This document shows, one piece after another, positions 18,905-29,070 of a stretch of 64,000 bases of DNA. This DNA comes from an uncultured Muribaculaceae bacterium (lineage in GTDB: Bacteria; Bacteroidota; Bacteroidia; Bacteroidales; Muribaculaceae). The notes under the pieces are model-generated. The model was not told the DNA's origin and made no database searches. It saw nothing but the letters and a program-made list of their open reading frames with translations. Position numbers and translations under genes: made by a program. The stretch spans positions 1 to 64,000 of the forward strand of contig CALUMI010000005.1 in NCBI GenBank assembly GCA_944321725.1, given 5' to 3'. Every line of letters begins with the position of its first letter. Positions within the stretch are counted from its first letter, which is position 1.

Positions 18905-19966
18905 CTAACAATGAACAATTTTATTTTTCCGGCAAATATTGACAATGTCAGCGATAAGCCCATCGACAACTTTCTCGTCGGTCGCCCACGAAATGCATAT
19001 TCTGACTATTCTCCAACCTTCCCTGCCGGATGGAGCAACCGAGAACGAATATTTTTCCGACAACTGCTCTATCACACAGACAGGCAAATAAACAAACTGC
19101 TGGTTGGTCGTCGACGGACAATAAAACTCAATGCCCGCCGCCTCAAGTGCCATCTTTATTTTCACGGCAAGACGGTCGGCTCTGCGGGCAATGTCGAAAT
19201 AAACGCCGTTTTCAAGCAAAGCCGAGAATTGCAGTCCCAACAACCTGCCTTTAGCGAGCATTCCGCCGTTTTGCTTTATGAAATACCTGAAATCACGGCT
19301 CAATCCACTGTCTGTAAACACAACAGCCTCACCAAACAATGCCCCGCATTTTGTGCCTCCGACCGTAAACACATCGCACAAGCGTGCAATGTTGGGCAGG
19401 GTCAAGTCATTGCCATCCGCCATCAGCCCGTAGCCGAGTCTTGCCCCGTCGACAAACAACGGCAACCCCAACTCACAACACACCCCGCTCAAATCCTCAA
19501 GCTCGCGCTTAGAGTAGAGCGTACCTGTTTCTGTAGGAAAAGAGATGTAGACCATACCCGGCTGCACACAATGCTCGCGGTCGCAATCGGAGTAATGCGC
19601 CATCACAAGATTCTTAACACCCGCGGCGGTTATTTTCCCATCGGCGGCGGCAATCGTCAGCACTTTATGCCCCGATGCCTCAACCGCGCCCGTCTCGTGT
19701 ACTGCTATATGCCCTGTAGAGGCAGCGACAACACCCTGATGCGGGCGCAATAGCGAGGAAATCACTGTCCGGTTTGTCTGCGTGCCACCTACAAGAAAAT
19801 GCACATCAGCATCCGGCATCTCCGCAAGCCCTCTAATCAAAGAGCGCGCATAATCGCAATAAGAGTCATTGCCATATCCGGCAGTCTGCTCAAGATTGGT
19901 AGAGCAGAGCTTTTCCAAAACAACCGGATGAGCCCCTTCAGTATAATCGCATTCAAAATGTATCAT
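18905..19966 (-). CDS. ltaE: low-specificity L-threonine aldolase type PLP enzyme
   Basis: A 353-residue fold-type I PLP enzyme of the beta-eliminating lyase / threonine aldolase group. It starts with the [14 protein letters not shown] segment, has [17 protein letters not shown] for the cofactor phosphate site, [11 protein letters not shown] for the Asp that binds the pyridine nitrogen, and the Schiff-base lysine K206 in [13 protein letters not shown]. Family members cleave L-threonine or L-allo-threonine to glycine and acetaldehyde. The gene starts with ATG at 19964-19966 and is followed closely by xpt. Other aldolase-like specificities cannot be excluded. Confidence 0.85.
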   Translation of the reverse strand: MIHFECDYTEGAHPVVLEKLCSTNLEQTAGYGNDSYCDYARSLIRGLAEMPDADVHFLVGGTQTNRTVISSLLRPHQGVVAASTGHIAVHETGAVEASGHKVLTIAAADGKITAAGVKNLVMAHYSDCDREHCVQPGMVYISFPTETGTLYSKRELEDLSGVCCELGLPLFVDGARLGYGLMADGNDLTLPNIARLCDVFTVGGTKCGALFGEAVVFTDSGLSRDFRYFIKQNGGMLAKGRLLGLQFSALLENGVYFDIARRADRLAVKIKMALEAAGIEFYCPSTTNQQFVYLPVCVIEQLSEKYSFSVAPSGREGWRIVRICISWATDEKVVDGLIADIVNICRKNKIVHC

Positions 19967-20023
19967 AATGCAAAAGCATGATTATTTGGCAACACGCCAC
20001 AGCATAATTATCCAAGAAAAAGG

Positions 20024-20842
20024 CTAATACTGCTCTTTCTCATTCGGAAAATCTCCGGTTTTCACGTCATCGACATATTTTGCCACGGCATCGTTGATAA
20101 TCGTGCCAAGGTCGGCATAACGGCGAAGGAAACGCGGCGAGAAACCTTTGTTGATTCCAAGCATGTCGTGCATCACCAGCACTTGCCCGTCACAGCCATT
20201 CCCCGCGCCTATCCCTATCACCGGAATATCGAGCATCCCGGCTACCTTTGCGGCAAGCACGGCCGGAATCTTCTCCAACACCAAAGCAAAACAGCCTATC
20301 TCTTGCAGAAGTTTCGCGTCCTCAATAAGTTTCTCGGCCTCAGCCTCTTCGCGAGCGCGCACTGTGTATGACCCGAATTTGTTGATAGATTGCGGAGTAA
20401 GCCCGAGATGCCCCATGACAGGGATACCGGCAGTGAGTATACGCTCAATCGACTCGCGCACCTCTGCTCCACCTTCAAGTTTGATGCAGTCGGCATGTGT
20501 TTCTTTCATTATTCTGATAGCCGAAAAAAGAGCCTCTTTCGAATTGCCCTGATACGTGCCAAACGGCATATCCACCACAACAAGAGCGCGTTTCACCGCA
20601 CGCATCACCGACTTGCCATGATAAATCATCTGATCGAGGGTCATCGGCAAGGTGGTGACATTTCCCGCCATCACATTTGACGCGGAATCCCCGACAAGAA
20701 TCACGTCCATGCCAGCCTCGTCGATAAGTTTCGCCATTGAATAATCATAAGCCGTAAGCATCGCTATCTTTTCGCCCCGCCGCTTCATCTCAATGAGGCG
20801 CAGCGTAGTCACTTTTCGTTTGTCTTCAGTGTAAGTTGACAT
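20024..20842 (-). CDS. panB: 3-methyl-2-oxobutanoate hydroxymethyltransferase
   Basis: A 272-residue PanB, which adds a hydroxymethyl group from methylene-tetrahydrofolate to ketoisovalerate, the first step of pantothenate synthesis. The TIM-barrel motifs are clear: [39 protein letters not shown] with the metal-binding Asp, CIKLEGG with the Glu ligand, GHLGLTPQS and [19 protein letters not shown]. It lies 13 bases downstream of nadB on the same strand, so pantothenate and NAD synthesis genes share a transcript. No other pan genes are in the window. Confidence 0.96.
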   Translation of the reverse strand: MSTYTEDKRKVTTLRLIEMKRRGEKIAMLTAYDYSMAKLIDEAGMDVILVGDSASNVMAGNVTTLPMTLDQMIYHGKSVMRAVKRALVVVDMPFGTYQGNSKEALFSAIRIMKETHADCIKLEGGAEVRESIERILTAGIPVMGHLGLTPQSINKFGSYTVRAREEAEAEKLIEDAKLLQEIGCFALVLEKIPAVLAAKVAGMLDIPVIGIGAGNGCDGQVLVMHDMLGINKGFSPRFLRRYADLGTIINDAVAKYVDDVKTGDFPNEKEQY

Positions 20843-20855
20843 TATTATCGTTTTT

Positions 20856-22436
20856 TTATAATTGTGGTTTTCTTACAGGAGGATAGTCTATCGAATAATG
20901 CAGCCCCCGCGACTCATGCCGCTCTTTGGCCTGCCGCATTATCAGGTAGCCTACATTGATAAGATTGCGCAATTCGCATATCTCTTTCGAGGCCTTGCTC
21001 TGCTTGAACAACTTTTCCGTTTCCTCATAAAGTATGTCAAGACGGTTCCAAGCGCGGTCGAGGCGCAAATTCGAGCGGACAATGCCCACATAAGTGCTCA
21101 TTATCTGGTTCACCTCCTTCAAACTTTGCGTGATAAGAACCATCTCCTCATTATGCTGCGTCCCCTCATCGTTCCACTCCGGCACATCATCGCGCAACGA
21201 ATAATGCCCGATGTTGGCCATGCTGTGCTTTGCAGCCGCGTCGGCATACACCACAGCCTCTATCAATGAGTTGGAAGCCAAACGGTTGCCACCGTGCAAC
21301 CCCGTACAAGAACATTCTCCGACGGCATACAACCTTTGTATCGACGAACAAGCGTTAAGGTCAACCTTTATACCGCCACAAAGATAATGCGCCGCCGGCG
21401 CCACCGGGATGTAGTCTTTCGTTATGTCGATGCCCAAACTCAAGCATTTCGCATATATGTTCGGGAAATGGCGTTTTGTTTCTTCAGGATTTTTATGGGT
21501 GACATCGAGATAGACATGGTCGTCGCCACGCAATTTCATCTCATTGTCGATGGCGCGCGCAACTATATCGCGCGGAGCAAGCGACAACCGTTTGTCATAC
21601 TTCTGCATAAATTCCTTGCCATCGAGCGTGCGAAGCACCGCGCCATAACCGCGCATTGCCTCTGTTATCAGAAAAGAGGGGCGGTCGCCCGGATGATAGA
21701 GCGCAGTGGGATGGAATTGTATGAATTCCATATCCTTGACCGTGCCTTTCGCGCGATAAACCATTGCAATCCCGTCGCCTGTGGCAACAGCCGGGTTGGT
21801 GGTCGTGGTATACACCTGCCCGATGCCTCCGGTCGCCATCACTGTGACTTTCGACAGAAATGTATCTACTTTGTTGGTATTCAGGTCAAGCACGTATGCG
21901 CCATAGCAAGTGATATCGGGAGTGCGTCGCGTAACAATTTTCCCCAAATGATGCTGAGTGATTATCTCGACAGCAAAATGATTCTCGTAAACATCGATAT
22001 TGGGATGCTGTTTCAACGCCCTGATAAGGCTGTCCTGAATCTCCGCGCCGGTATTGTCGGCATGGTGCAGAATACGGAACTCGGAATGCCCTCCCTCACG
22101 GTGCAAATCGAACTCTCCCTTTTCGTTTTTGTCGAAGCTCACGCCCCACTCAATCAATTGCCTTATTTGTCCGGGTGCACCCTTGACCACTTTCTCGACA
22201 GCGGCGCTGTCGCTCAGCCAATCGCCGGCAATCATCGTGTCCTCGATATGCTTCTCAAAATTATCCACCTCAAGATTGGTGACAGAAGCCACACCTCCTT
22301 GCGCAAAAAAAGTATTGGCCTCTTCCAAACCGGTCTTGCAAATCAACGCGACCTTTCCTGTCGCGGCTACTTTTAAAGCATAACTCATTCCGGCTATACC
22401 CGAGCCGATAACAAGATAATCATACTTATACACCAT
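20856..22436 (-). CDS. nadB: L-aspartate oxidase
   Basis: A 526-residue FAD enzyme that oxidises aspartate to iminoaspartate for quinolinate and NAD synthesis. The Rossmann motif is [16 protein letters not shown] near the N-terminus. Other family signatures are the FAQGGVASV segment, [39 protein letters not shown], and [22 protein letters not shown]. Length is normal. The ATG at 22434-22436 is preceded by a promoter that belongs to the repeated intergenic promoter family of this window. nadA and nadC are not in the window. panB follows directly. Confidence 0.96.
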   Translation of the reverse strand: MVYKYDYLVIGSGIAGMSYALKVAATGKVALICKTGLEEANTFFAQGGVASVTNLEVDNFEKHIEDTMIAGDWLSDSAAVEKVVKGAPGQIRQLIEWGVSFDKNEKGEFDLHREGGHSEFRILHHADNTGAEIQDSLIRALKQHPNIDVYENHFAVEIITQHHLGKIVTRRTPDITCYGAYVLDLNTNKVDTFLSKVTVMATGGIGQVYTTTTNPAVATGDGIAMVYRAKGTVKDMEFIQFHPTALYHPGDRPSFLITEAMRGYGAVLRTLDGKEFMQKYDKRLSLAPRDIVARAIDNEMKLRGDDHVYLDVTHKNPEETKRHFPNIYAKCLSLGIDITKDYIPVAPAAHYLCGGIKVDLNACSSIQRLYAVGECSCTGLHGGNRLASNSLIEAVVYADAAAKHSMANIGHYSLRDDVPEWNDEGTQHNEEMVLITQSLKEVNQIMSTYVGIVRSNLRLDRAWNRLDILYEETEKLFKQSKASKEICELRNLINVGYLIMRQAKERHESRGLHYSIDYPPVRKPQL

Positions 22437-22459
22437 AGCCGATTAATTTAAATTGGTTG

Positions 22460-22491
22460 CAAAGATAGTGAAAGGCGAGAGCAGAAACAAA
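22460..22491 (-). promoter_or_regulatory. nadB promoter
   Basis: On the minus strand TTTG (22488-22491), a 20-base spacer and TATCTTTG (22460-22467) match the Bacteroidota promoter. The spacer holds CTGCTCTCG, as in the promoters of slyD and the CDF transporter. Further upstream lie a GTATCTCGGCATAACA segment and the dyad at 22552-22565, both parts of the same repeat family. Confidence 0.75.
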
Positions 22492-22590
22492 TGAACACGA
22501 GGTTTTCAGATTTTGTTATGCCGAGATACAGCTTGTATTATGACAAGATAATCAAACTTGTTTGAAATTGGATTTTTTTATTTGGCGGTG

Positions 22591-22612
22591 TTGACGTAAA
22601 TTTGCACGTCAA
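22591..22612 (+). promoter_or_regulatory. purF-like gene promoter with dyad
   Basis: TAAATTTG (22597-22604) fits the -7 box of the rightward PurF-like gene, which starts 23 bases on. It sits inside a perfect 7-bp inverted repeat, TTGACGT at 22591-22597 and ACGTCAA at 22606-22612. This could be an operator. The -33 element is unclear. Confidence 0.45.
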
Positions 22613-22627
22613 ATTAAAAATCATAGT

Positions 22628-24034
22628 ATGGGCGGCTTTTTCGGAACAATTTCGAAGAAAAGTTGTAAAGCAGATTTGTTTTACGGCACTGATTATAACT
22701 CACATTTGGGCACAAAGCGTGCAGGTATGGCTACCTATGATCCGGAAAAAGGATTCATCCGTTCTATCCACAATCTTGAAAGCTCCTATTTCCGCACCAA
22801 ATTTGAGTCGGAATTACCGAAATTCTCGGGCAATTCAGGAATAGGCATAATAAGCGACACCGATTCGCAACCTATCATTATCAATTCGCGGCTCGGCAAA
22901 TTCGCCATAGTCACAGTGGCAAAAATATGCAACATCGACGAGCTTGAAAAAGAGCTGCTTAACGAAAATATGCACTTTGCGGAATTAAGTTCCGGCAAAA
23001 TCAACCAGACAGAGCTTGTGGCATTGTTGATACTCAAAGGTGCCACATTTGTCGAGGGCATAGAGAATGTATACCGAAAAATCAAAGGCTCGTGCTCAAT
23101 GCTGATTCTCACGGAGAACGGCATTATTGCCGCGCGCGACCGCTTGGGACGCACTCCCATAGTCATAGGCCGGAAAGACGGAGCATACGCGGCATCAAGC
23201 GAATCGACAAGTTTTCCGAATCTTGACTACGAAATAGAGCGCTATGTAGGTCCCGGAGAGATATTAAGGATAACAGCCGACGGCGTGGAGCAGTTGCGCA
23301 AGCCGGAGGAAGAGATGCAGATATGCTCGTTTCTTTGGGTGTACTACGGATTTCCGACATCATGCTACGAAGGACGCAACGTGGAGAAGGTGCGTTTTGC
23401 CTGCGGATATGAGATGGGACGCGACGACGATTCCGATGTCGACTGCGCATGCGGCATCCCCGACTCCGGTGTGGGAATGGCTTTAGGCTATGCCGACGGC
23501 ATGAAAATTCCTTATCACCGCGCCATATCGAAATACACACCCACATGGCCTCGCAGTTTCACACCTAGCGACCAGTCGATGCGCGCTCTCGTGGCAAAAA
23601 TGAAGCTGATACCCAACCGCGCCATGCTCGAAGGCAAACGGTTGCTGTTTTGCGATGACTCGATAGTGCGCGGAACACAGTTGCGCGACAACGTGAAAGT
23701 GCTTTACGAATACGGGGCAAAAGAGGTGCACATACGCATAGCCTGTCCTCCGCTCATCTATGGTTGCCCGTTCATAGGCTTCACTGCGTCGAAAAGCGAC
23801 CTTGAGCTGATTACACGCCGGATAATCAAAGAGTTGGAAGGCGATGAGAACAAGAATCTCGAAAAATATGCCACTACCGGCTCGCCGGAATATTGCCGTA
23901 TGGTGGACATCATACGGGAGCGTTTCGGACTGACCTCGCTAAGATTCAACACTGTAGACAATCTTGTGAAAGCAATCGGCCTTCCAAAATGCAAGATTTG
24001 TACCCACTGCTTCGACGGCTCAAGCCACTTTTAG
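22628..24034 (+). CDS. PurF-like amidophosphoribosyltransferase paralogue
   Basis: A 468-residue two-domain protein. The N-terminal half follows the glutamine amidotransferase (Ntn) fold of PurF: YNSHLGTKRAGMA, GIGIISDTDSQP, RLGRTPIVIGRK and ASSESTSFPNLDYE. The C-terminal half has the phosphoribosyltransferase domain with VDCACGIPDSGVGMALGYA and the PRPP loop LLFCDDSIVRGTQLRDN. The protein starts MGGFFGT; the catalytic N-terminal Cys of PurF (Met-Cys-Gly) is absent. This form is common in Bacteroidota. It may use ammonia rather than glutamine, or do something else. A Cys cluster closes the protein (CKICTHC). Calling it PurF for de novo purine synthesis would go beyond the evidence. Confidence 0.75.
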   Translation: MGGFFGTISKKSCKADLFYGTDYNSHLGTKRAGMATYDPEKGFIRSIHNLESSYFRTKFESELPKFSGNSGIGIISDTDSQPIIINSRLGKFAIVTVAKICNIDELEKELLNENMHFAELSSGKINQTELVALLILKGATFVEGIENVYRKIKGSCSMLILTENGIIAARDRLGRTPIVIGRKDGAYAASSESTSFPNLDYEIERYVGPGEILRITADGVEQLRKPEEEMQICSFLWVYYGFPTSCYEGRNVEKVRFACGYEMGRDDDSDVDCACGIPDSGVGMALGYADGMKIPYHRAISKYTPTWPRSFTPSDQSMRALVAKMKLIPNRAMLEGKRLLFCDDSIVRGTQLRDNVKVLYEYGAKEVHIRIACPPLIYGCPFIGFTASKSDLELITRRIIKELEGDENKNLEKYATTGSPEYCRMVDIIRERFGLTSLRFNTVDNLVKAIGLPKCKICTHCFDGSSHF

Positions 24035-24125
24035 CACACACCACCGACATTTTCGCCTTTATCATGCACTGTTTTGTCAAACGGAATTTCATTCCATTTG
24101 ATTTTTAGAGAAAAAGCGGATGTCT

Positions 24126-24184
24126 TTTGACTTTTAAACGCGCATTTATTATCTTTGGCTTTACATATTTACAAGCCAAAGATA
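24126..24184 (+). promoter_or_regulatory. TPR-CHAT gene promoter with 13-bp dyad
   Basis: TTTG (24126-24129), a 20-base spacer and TATCTTTG (24150-24157) form a good promoter 39 bases before the ATG. The -7 box is the left arm of a perfect 13-bp inverted repeat: TTATCTTTGGCTT at 24149-24161 and AAGCCAAAGATAA at 24173-24185. The right arm therefore contains a -7 box for the other strand. Confidence 0.7.
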
Positions 24185-24195
24185 AAACTACGCGC

Positions 24196-27100
24196 ATGAA
24201 AAAAATTTTATTTGTCATGTCTGCCGCCATTATGGTGATGACAGTAGGGAATTTTGCCAACTCGCAGACACATCCAACAATTGCCGACCCACAAAAAATC
24301 GCAGCAGACACCACTATAGCAAAAGCCTTTCATGACTCTGCGCATATATACGCGACAGCAGGACTTTACCATGAGGCTGTAGCCTTTGAGTGCAAAGCGC
24401 TCGACTGCTATGAGCGTATCGGTATGCACAATTCGGACTACGCCTCTATAATGAGCGATCTCGCCTTATACCTTTATTTTACAGGTAATCTGACAGAAGC
24501 CTTTGAAATAGGAAATCAAGCCACCATTATGTTGGGGGAAACAGCAAAAGAAAACCCTGTAGACTATCTTATGTCATTGAGCAACATGATTATTTACAAT
24601 TACGCTCTTGGCAACTTCAACGACGTGATAAACATAGGAGAGAATTCCCTCGATGCCATAAAAGCCGTACTTGGGGAAAACGATGAGTCTTATGCAAACC
24701 TGTTGACTTTCATTTCGCAGTCATATTTTATAACCGGCGATATCGATAAAGCATCAAGCACTTCATACGAGGCAATCGGCATATTTAAGGCAAACAACGT
24801 AACAAACACCTACAACTATGCCTCAGCACTAATAATACACGCGCAATGCGACATAAATAAAGGCAATTACATCAATGCACGCATCCTTGCAAACGAGGTT
24901 GTAAAGATACAGGAAGGTTTAAACAATTTGGATGGCACCTGCTATGCGTTGGCATTAAATGTGCTGTCACAATGCTGCTCGTTGGAGGGGAAATACGACG
25001 AGGCGAGCCTTTTAGTCAAAGAGGCTATTGATGCAATAGAGAACGCCGATGGCGACAATACCGCTATTTATGCAGCACTGCTGCTGAACCTCTCAGGATA
25101 TGAAATCTCGTTAGGAAACTACAAAGACGCGGCAGAGCTGTCTAAAAAATCTCTTGACTTAATAGAACTGACATCCGGCACAGATAATCTTAGTTATGCC
25201 ATAGCTTTAAAAAATCTCGCATTGTCATACAGTGTAACCGGAAATTATAAAGACGCGGTAAAACTTGCCGAGCAGTCAGCCAATATATTTGAAAACAATA
25301 ATTACACTAAAAATACAAATTATGTGGAATCACTAAATGCGATGGCATTAAACTATTGTGCAACAGGAAATTATGAATTATCTACCGACATAGCGTCAAA
25401 AGCTATTGACATTCTTAAGGAAACAGGCACGACTGCCAATCCCAATTACCAACTATCCTTAAACATAATAGCTTTATGCTGCTACTATTTGGGTGATTAC
25501 AATTCAGTCATCAGTTTGGGAACAGAGGCTTTAAAAATATCGGAAAAATACTATGGGGAGGACAATGTTAATAACGCTTTGTCATACAGCGTACTGTCAC
25601 AGGGATATTTGTCTGTAGGCGACTATGTCAAAGCAATAGAATATGCCAACAAAGTCATCGGTTTGTTGGGGACAGACCATGTGTTTTCCACCATCGCATT
25701 AAATGTAATTGCCCAATACAATTATGTGACAGGTGAATATGGTAAAGCTCTGTCAATAGGTACGGATGTAATGCTTTTGGCTGAGAAATACTATGGAAAA
25801 GACAATCCAAACAACACTCCATACATAAATAACATGTCAATCTACAATGCCGCCATGGGAAACTACAGTGAGGCGATAAAATGGGGCACTGAAGCCATAA
25901 AAACAGTAAACAAAGCCGTTGGCAAAAACACCCTCCAATATGCGCTCTGTTGCAACAATCTCGCTTTGTGCTATTTGTATACCGGCAATGTGCAAAACGC
26001 GATAAAATTTGGTACAGAGGCCCTCGATGTCAGCAAAAAGTATCTGGCCGCAAATGGCACCGTACAATCCTTATTCCTTAACAATCTGTCACAGTTTCAT
26101 CAATGCGTGGGAGAATATGCCGAAGCCCAAAGACTATCCGAAGAGGCTTTAAAAGCATTTAAAAATGAAGGATACTACAACAACGCGATTATTGACTACG
26201 GCATGCTGCTCTGCAACCTTGCCATGTGCCACTACCTTAACGATAATTACAATGAAGCCCTTGAATACGGATTGAAGGCGTTGGATCATGTCAGCAAGAA
26301 AGGGGCAGGATTCAATCAGAATTACAATGTCACAGTGTTGCAGCTAATAGCCATGATATACTGCCCGTTTGATGATTTTGGAAACATTGTCAGATACACA
26401 ACAGAAGCGACCGACAAGACAAACCGGCTTATTCTTTCAAATTTTAAATATTTGACAAGCCACGAGCGCGGAAATTTTTGGTACAGGTACAATTATTGGT
26501 ACGAGAACTTCCTTCCTAATATCGCATACAAAATCCACGACAAAAAATTAATGTCGGCACTCTACGACGGGATGCTGCTCAGCAAAGGAATTTTGCTCAA
26601 CAGCGAAATAGAGATGAGCCGACTGCTTTTGGAAAGCGGCGATACAACTGTGGTCAGTCTTTACGAGCAAATGCGCGTCAACCGCAACATTGTAAGCAAA
26701 CAGCGCGAAGACATTGCAATGAAATCGACAAGCATGAGCGACACAATAAAAACACTTGCCATGCAATATGCCGACTCGCTTGAACGAGTGGCCGACATGC
26801 AGGAGCGTGAGTTGGTGGAACGCAGCAAAGTGTACGGCGACTATACCCGAAACCTTGCCATTAATTGGCAAGATGTCAAAAGGCATCTTAAACCCGGCGA
26901 TATTGCCATTGAGTTTTTAGAGGTGCCTGTCACAAACGACTCAATCGTTTATGCCGCATTGACACTAAGACAAGACTATGATTTCCCACATTTTATCGAG
27001 TTGTTTGGCAAACACGAATTGTCGGATTTGAATGAAAGCCTGTATTTTTCGTCGCCAATACTCTACGACATGATATGGCAACCGCTGGCTTCCGAGCTGA

Positions 27101-28122
27101 AAGGCGTGAAAAACGTGTATTTCTCACCGGCTGGCGAGCTACACCGAATCGCCATTGAATATGCTCCACAGAATGAAAGCACAGTGTTCAACGAGCTGTA
27201 CAATGCCTACCGCCTTTCCTCAACACGGCAGTTAACCGTCGCCCACGATGTGATGACAGAGCCGATAAATGCCTCGCTTTATGGAGGTTTGCGCTATGAT
27301 GCCACACCAACTGCCATAGCGATAGACAACAATAACAATATCATAGACAACGCCGGTAGTCGATATGCTGACTTTATTTTGCAACCAACTCCCGATTCTT
27401 TAATATCCAAAAACTTGTACATCCCGGATTTGCCCGGCACTAAAAAAGAAGTTGAGGAAGTATACAGCCTGATGAATGACATGGGAATGGATGCCGACAT
27501 ATTCACTGACACACTCGGCACAGAAGCATCGTTCAAGGCTTTGTCGGGAAAACAACGCAACACTATACTCATTGCAACTCACGGCTTTTACGGGAAAAAC
27601 GAACCCGACAACAACATTCTGCCACCAATGATAACGCTCGACAATAACCGCTATGTGGAAGATAAGGCTATGACCCGCTCAGGACTGCTTTTTGCAGGAG
27701 CGGCCAACGCATGGCAAATACCCGACATGGCAAACAACGGAATACTTACAGCTCAAGAGGTTGCCGGATTGGATCTGAGAGGGCTTGACATGTGTGTGCT
27801 GTCGGCATGCGAAACGGGCATGGGAGAAATTACGGGAGAAGGTGTGTACGGACTTCAACGCGGTTTCAAAAAAGCGGGGGCAAAAACTTTGCTGGTCAGT
27901 TTGCGCAAAGTCTATGATGATGCCACACGGATACTGATGACTGAATTCTACCGCAACTACTTGTCGGGAAAATCAAAAATAGAATCGCTAAAAGCCGCTC
28001 AGCAATTTCTTCGCAATTATATAAACCCGGACACCGACATCAAAAGTAGCGGTGGAGATGCCATTACCCCGTATGCGGAGCCTGAGTTTTGGGCATACTT
28101 TATTCTTGTCGACGCGCTATAA
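24196..28122 (+). CDS. exported TPR-CHAT peptidase
   Basis: A 1308-residue protein. Residues 1-24 form a signal peptide (ILFVMSAAIMVMTVGNFANS). About residues 40-780 are a long array of roughly 42-residue tetratricopeptide-like repeats (for example YSVTGNYKDAVKLAEQS). After a helical region the C-terminal 300 residues form a CHAT domain, a caspase-like Cys peptidase; the catalytic His is H1129 in LIATHGFYG and the Cys is C1205 in VLSACETGMGE. The start was placed at 24196 because the signal peptide begins there. The export signal separates it from cytoplasmic TPR-CHAT defence proteases such as Craspase. It stands alone with its own promoter and terminator. The substrate is unknown. Confidence 0.88.
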   Translation: MKKILFVMSAAIMVMTVGNFANSQTHPTIADPQKIAADTTIAKAFHDSAHIYATAGLYHEAVAFECKALDCYERIGMHNSDYASIMSDLALYLYFTGNLTEAFEIGNQATIMLGETAKENPVDYLMSLSNMIIYNYALGNFNDVINIGENSLDAIKAVLGENDESYANLLTFISQSYFITGDIDKASSTSYEAIGIFKANNVTNTYNYASALIIHAQCDINKGNYINARILANEVVKIQEGLNNLDGTCYALALNVLSQCCSLEGKYDEASLLVKEAIDAIENADGDNTAIYAALLLNLSGYEISLGNYKDAAELSKKSLDLIELTSGTDNLSYAIALKNLALSYSVTGNYKDAVKLAEQSANIFENNNYTKNTNYVESLNAMALNYCATGNYELSTDIASKAIDILKETGTTANPNYQLSLNIIALCCYYLGDYNSVISLGTEALKISEKYYGEDNVNNALSYSVLSQGYLSVGDYVKAIEYANKVIGLLGTDHVFSTIALNVIAQYNYVTGEYGKALSIGTDVMLLAEKYYGKDNPNNTPYINNMSIYNAAMGNYSEAIKWGTEAIKTVNKAVGKNTLQYALCCNNLALCYLYTGNVQNAIKFGTEALDVSKKYLAANGTVQSLFLNNLSQFHQCVGEYAEAQRLSEEALKAFKNEGYYNNAIIDYGMLLCNLAMCHYLNDNYNEALEYGLKALDHVSKKGAGFNQNYNVTVLQLIAMIYCPFDDFGNIVRYTTEATDKTNRLILSNFKYLTSHERGNFWYRYNYWYENFLPNIAYKIHDKKLMSALYDGMLLSKGILLNSEIEMSRLLLESGDTTVVSLYEQMRVNRNIVSKQREDIAMKSTSMSDTIKTLAMQYADSLERVADMQERELVERSKVYGDYTRNLAINWQDVKRHLKPGDIAIEFLEVPVTNDSIVYAALTLRQDYDFPHFIELFGKHELSDLNESLYFSSPILYDMIWQPLASELKGVKNVYFSPAGELHRIAIEYAPQNESTVFNELYNAYRLSSTRQLTVAHDVMTEPINASLYGGLRYDATPTAIAIDNNNNIIDNAGSRYADFILQPTPDSLISKNLYIPDLPGTKKEVEEVYSLMNDMGMDADIFTDTLGTEASFKALSGKQRNTILIATHGFYGKNEPDNNILPPMITLDNNRYVEDKAMTRSGLLFAGAANAWQIPDMANNGILTAQEVAGLDLRGLDMCVLSACETGMGEITGEGVYGLQRGFKKAGAKTLLVSLRKVYDDATRILMTEFYRNYLSGKSKIESLKAAQQFLRNYINPDTDIKSSGGDAITPYAEPEFWAYFILVDAL

Positions 28123-28146
28123 ACGGCATAATAGCTGATAAAAAGA

Positions 28147-28176
28147 AAAGCCCGGTTTTAGCCGGGCTTTCTCTTT
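28147..28176. terminator. bidirectional rho-independent terminator
   Basis: A perfect 9-bp stem (AAAGCCCGG 28147-28155, CCGGGCTTT 28162-28170) with a 6-base loop and pyrimidine-rich flanks. It lies between two convergent genes and can stop both: T-rich sequence follows on the plus strand and the A-rich left side gives T on the minus strand. Confidence 0.85.
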
Positions 28177-28193
28177 TAAGCGTTTTGCTGTTT

Positions 28194-28880
28194 TTATTTC
28201 TGGTTGGCAAGGAAATTCGCGCGATCGATGTATTTATCGATATTCACACGGTAAGCCATCAGATATTTAGGATACGAGTCTTTGATTTTCTGATAAATCA
28301 CAGCGGCATCGGCATATTTCTTTTGAGCGCTGAGCACCGTAGCCTTTTTCATCATAAACAACGGGGTGTAGAGCGCGTTGTCAGCCGAAACACTCACGGC
28401 TTTGTCGTAAGCGGCAACAGCCTCATCGTATTTCTTCAGATTTACAAGGCAATCACCTTTAAGCGACTCGGCAGCTGCGCCAATAAGTTCGTCATTGATG
28501 TCGTATTCATTCAAACTGTTGAGCGCCTCCTGATATTTCCCATCCTGATAAAGAAGTATGGCGGCATTGAGATTGGCGCGGTTGGCCACACTGTTACCAT
28601 ATTCGGCGGCAACGGCCTGATACTGTGTCAAGGCCAAAGAGTCATTGCCTTGCGACAAAGAGATGTCGGCTTTTCCTATCATTTCGATTGCGCCGTCGAT
28701 TCCCGAACGGTGAATGCCGTAATAGTATCCCAATCCGATTGCTATGACAACAACCAGACCGACAACATACCATACAACCGTCTTTTTGTTTTGCTCCACG
28801 CGCTGCTCAAGGCTCGACAACGAATCGTTCAACTCGTCAATCGATGTGCGCGTGGCGTTCTTTTTGTTTTCTTTTGCCAT
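28194..28880 (-). CDS. membrane-anchored TPR protein
   Basis: A 228-residue protein with a short charged N-terminus, a possible coiled coil (SIDELNDSLSSLEQRVEQNKK), one transmembrane helix at about residues 34-54 (VVWYVVGLVVVIAIGLGYYYG) and tetratricopeptide repeats to the end. The topology is N-in with repeats in the periplasm, as in YfgM-like proteins that attend the Sec translocon or periplasmic chaperones. Resemblance to YfgM is by architecture only. It has its own promoter at 28928-28935 and ends at the shared bidirectional terminator. Confidence 0.7.
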   Translation of the reverse strand: MAKENKKNATRTSIDELNDSLSSLEQRVEQNKKTVVWYVVGLVVVIAIGLGYYYGIHRSGIDGAIEMIGKADISLSQGNDSLALTQYQAVAAEYGNSVANRANLNAAILLYQDGKYQEALNSLNEYDINDELIGAAAESLKGDCLVNLKKYDEAVAAYDKAVSVSADNALYTPLFMMKKATVLSAQKKYADAAVIYQKIKDSYPKYLMAYRVNIDKYIDRANFLANQK

Positions 28881-28927
28881 TTTATTTTTTATTTTTCTAA
28901 TTTTCAGAGCTATTGGTTCACGGACTG

Positions 28928-28955
28928 CAAAATTAATAGATAAAAGTCATTTACG
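28928..28955 (-). promoter_or_regulatory. promoter of the membrane TPR gene
   Basis: On the minus strand TAATTTTG (28928-28935) is a good -7 box 47 bases before the start codon. A TTTCG about 18 bases upstream may act as a -33 element. Confidence 0.5.
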
Positions 28956-29070
28956 AAAAATTTCATCTGAAATTTTCAAAATTAAAAGCCACGTATAAGC
29001 TATTTTCTCCTTTTCTTCACGCTCTGCGCACAAATATGTTATGCGCAAGCATAAGACAACATCATTATAC

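Noticed and set aside
24196..28122. TPR-CHAT protein as part of a cytoplasmic defence system (type III-E like)
   Set aside because: It has a signal peptide, its own promoter and terminator, and no Cas or other defence genes beside it.
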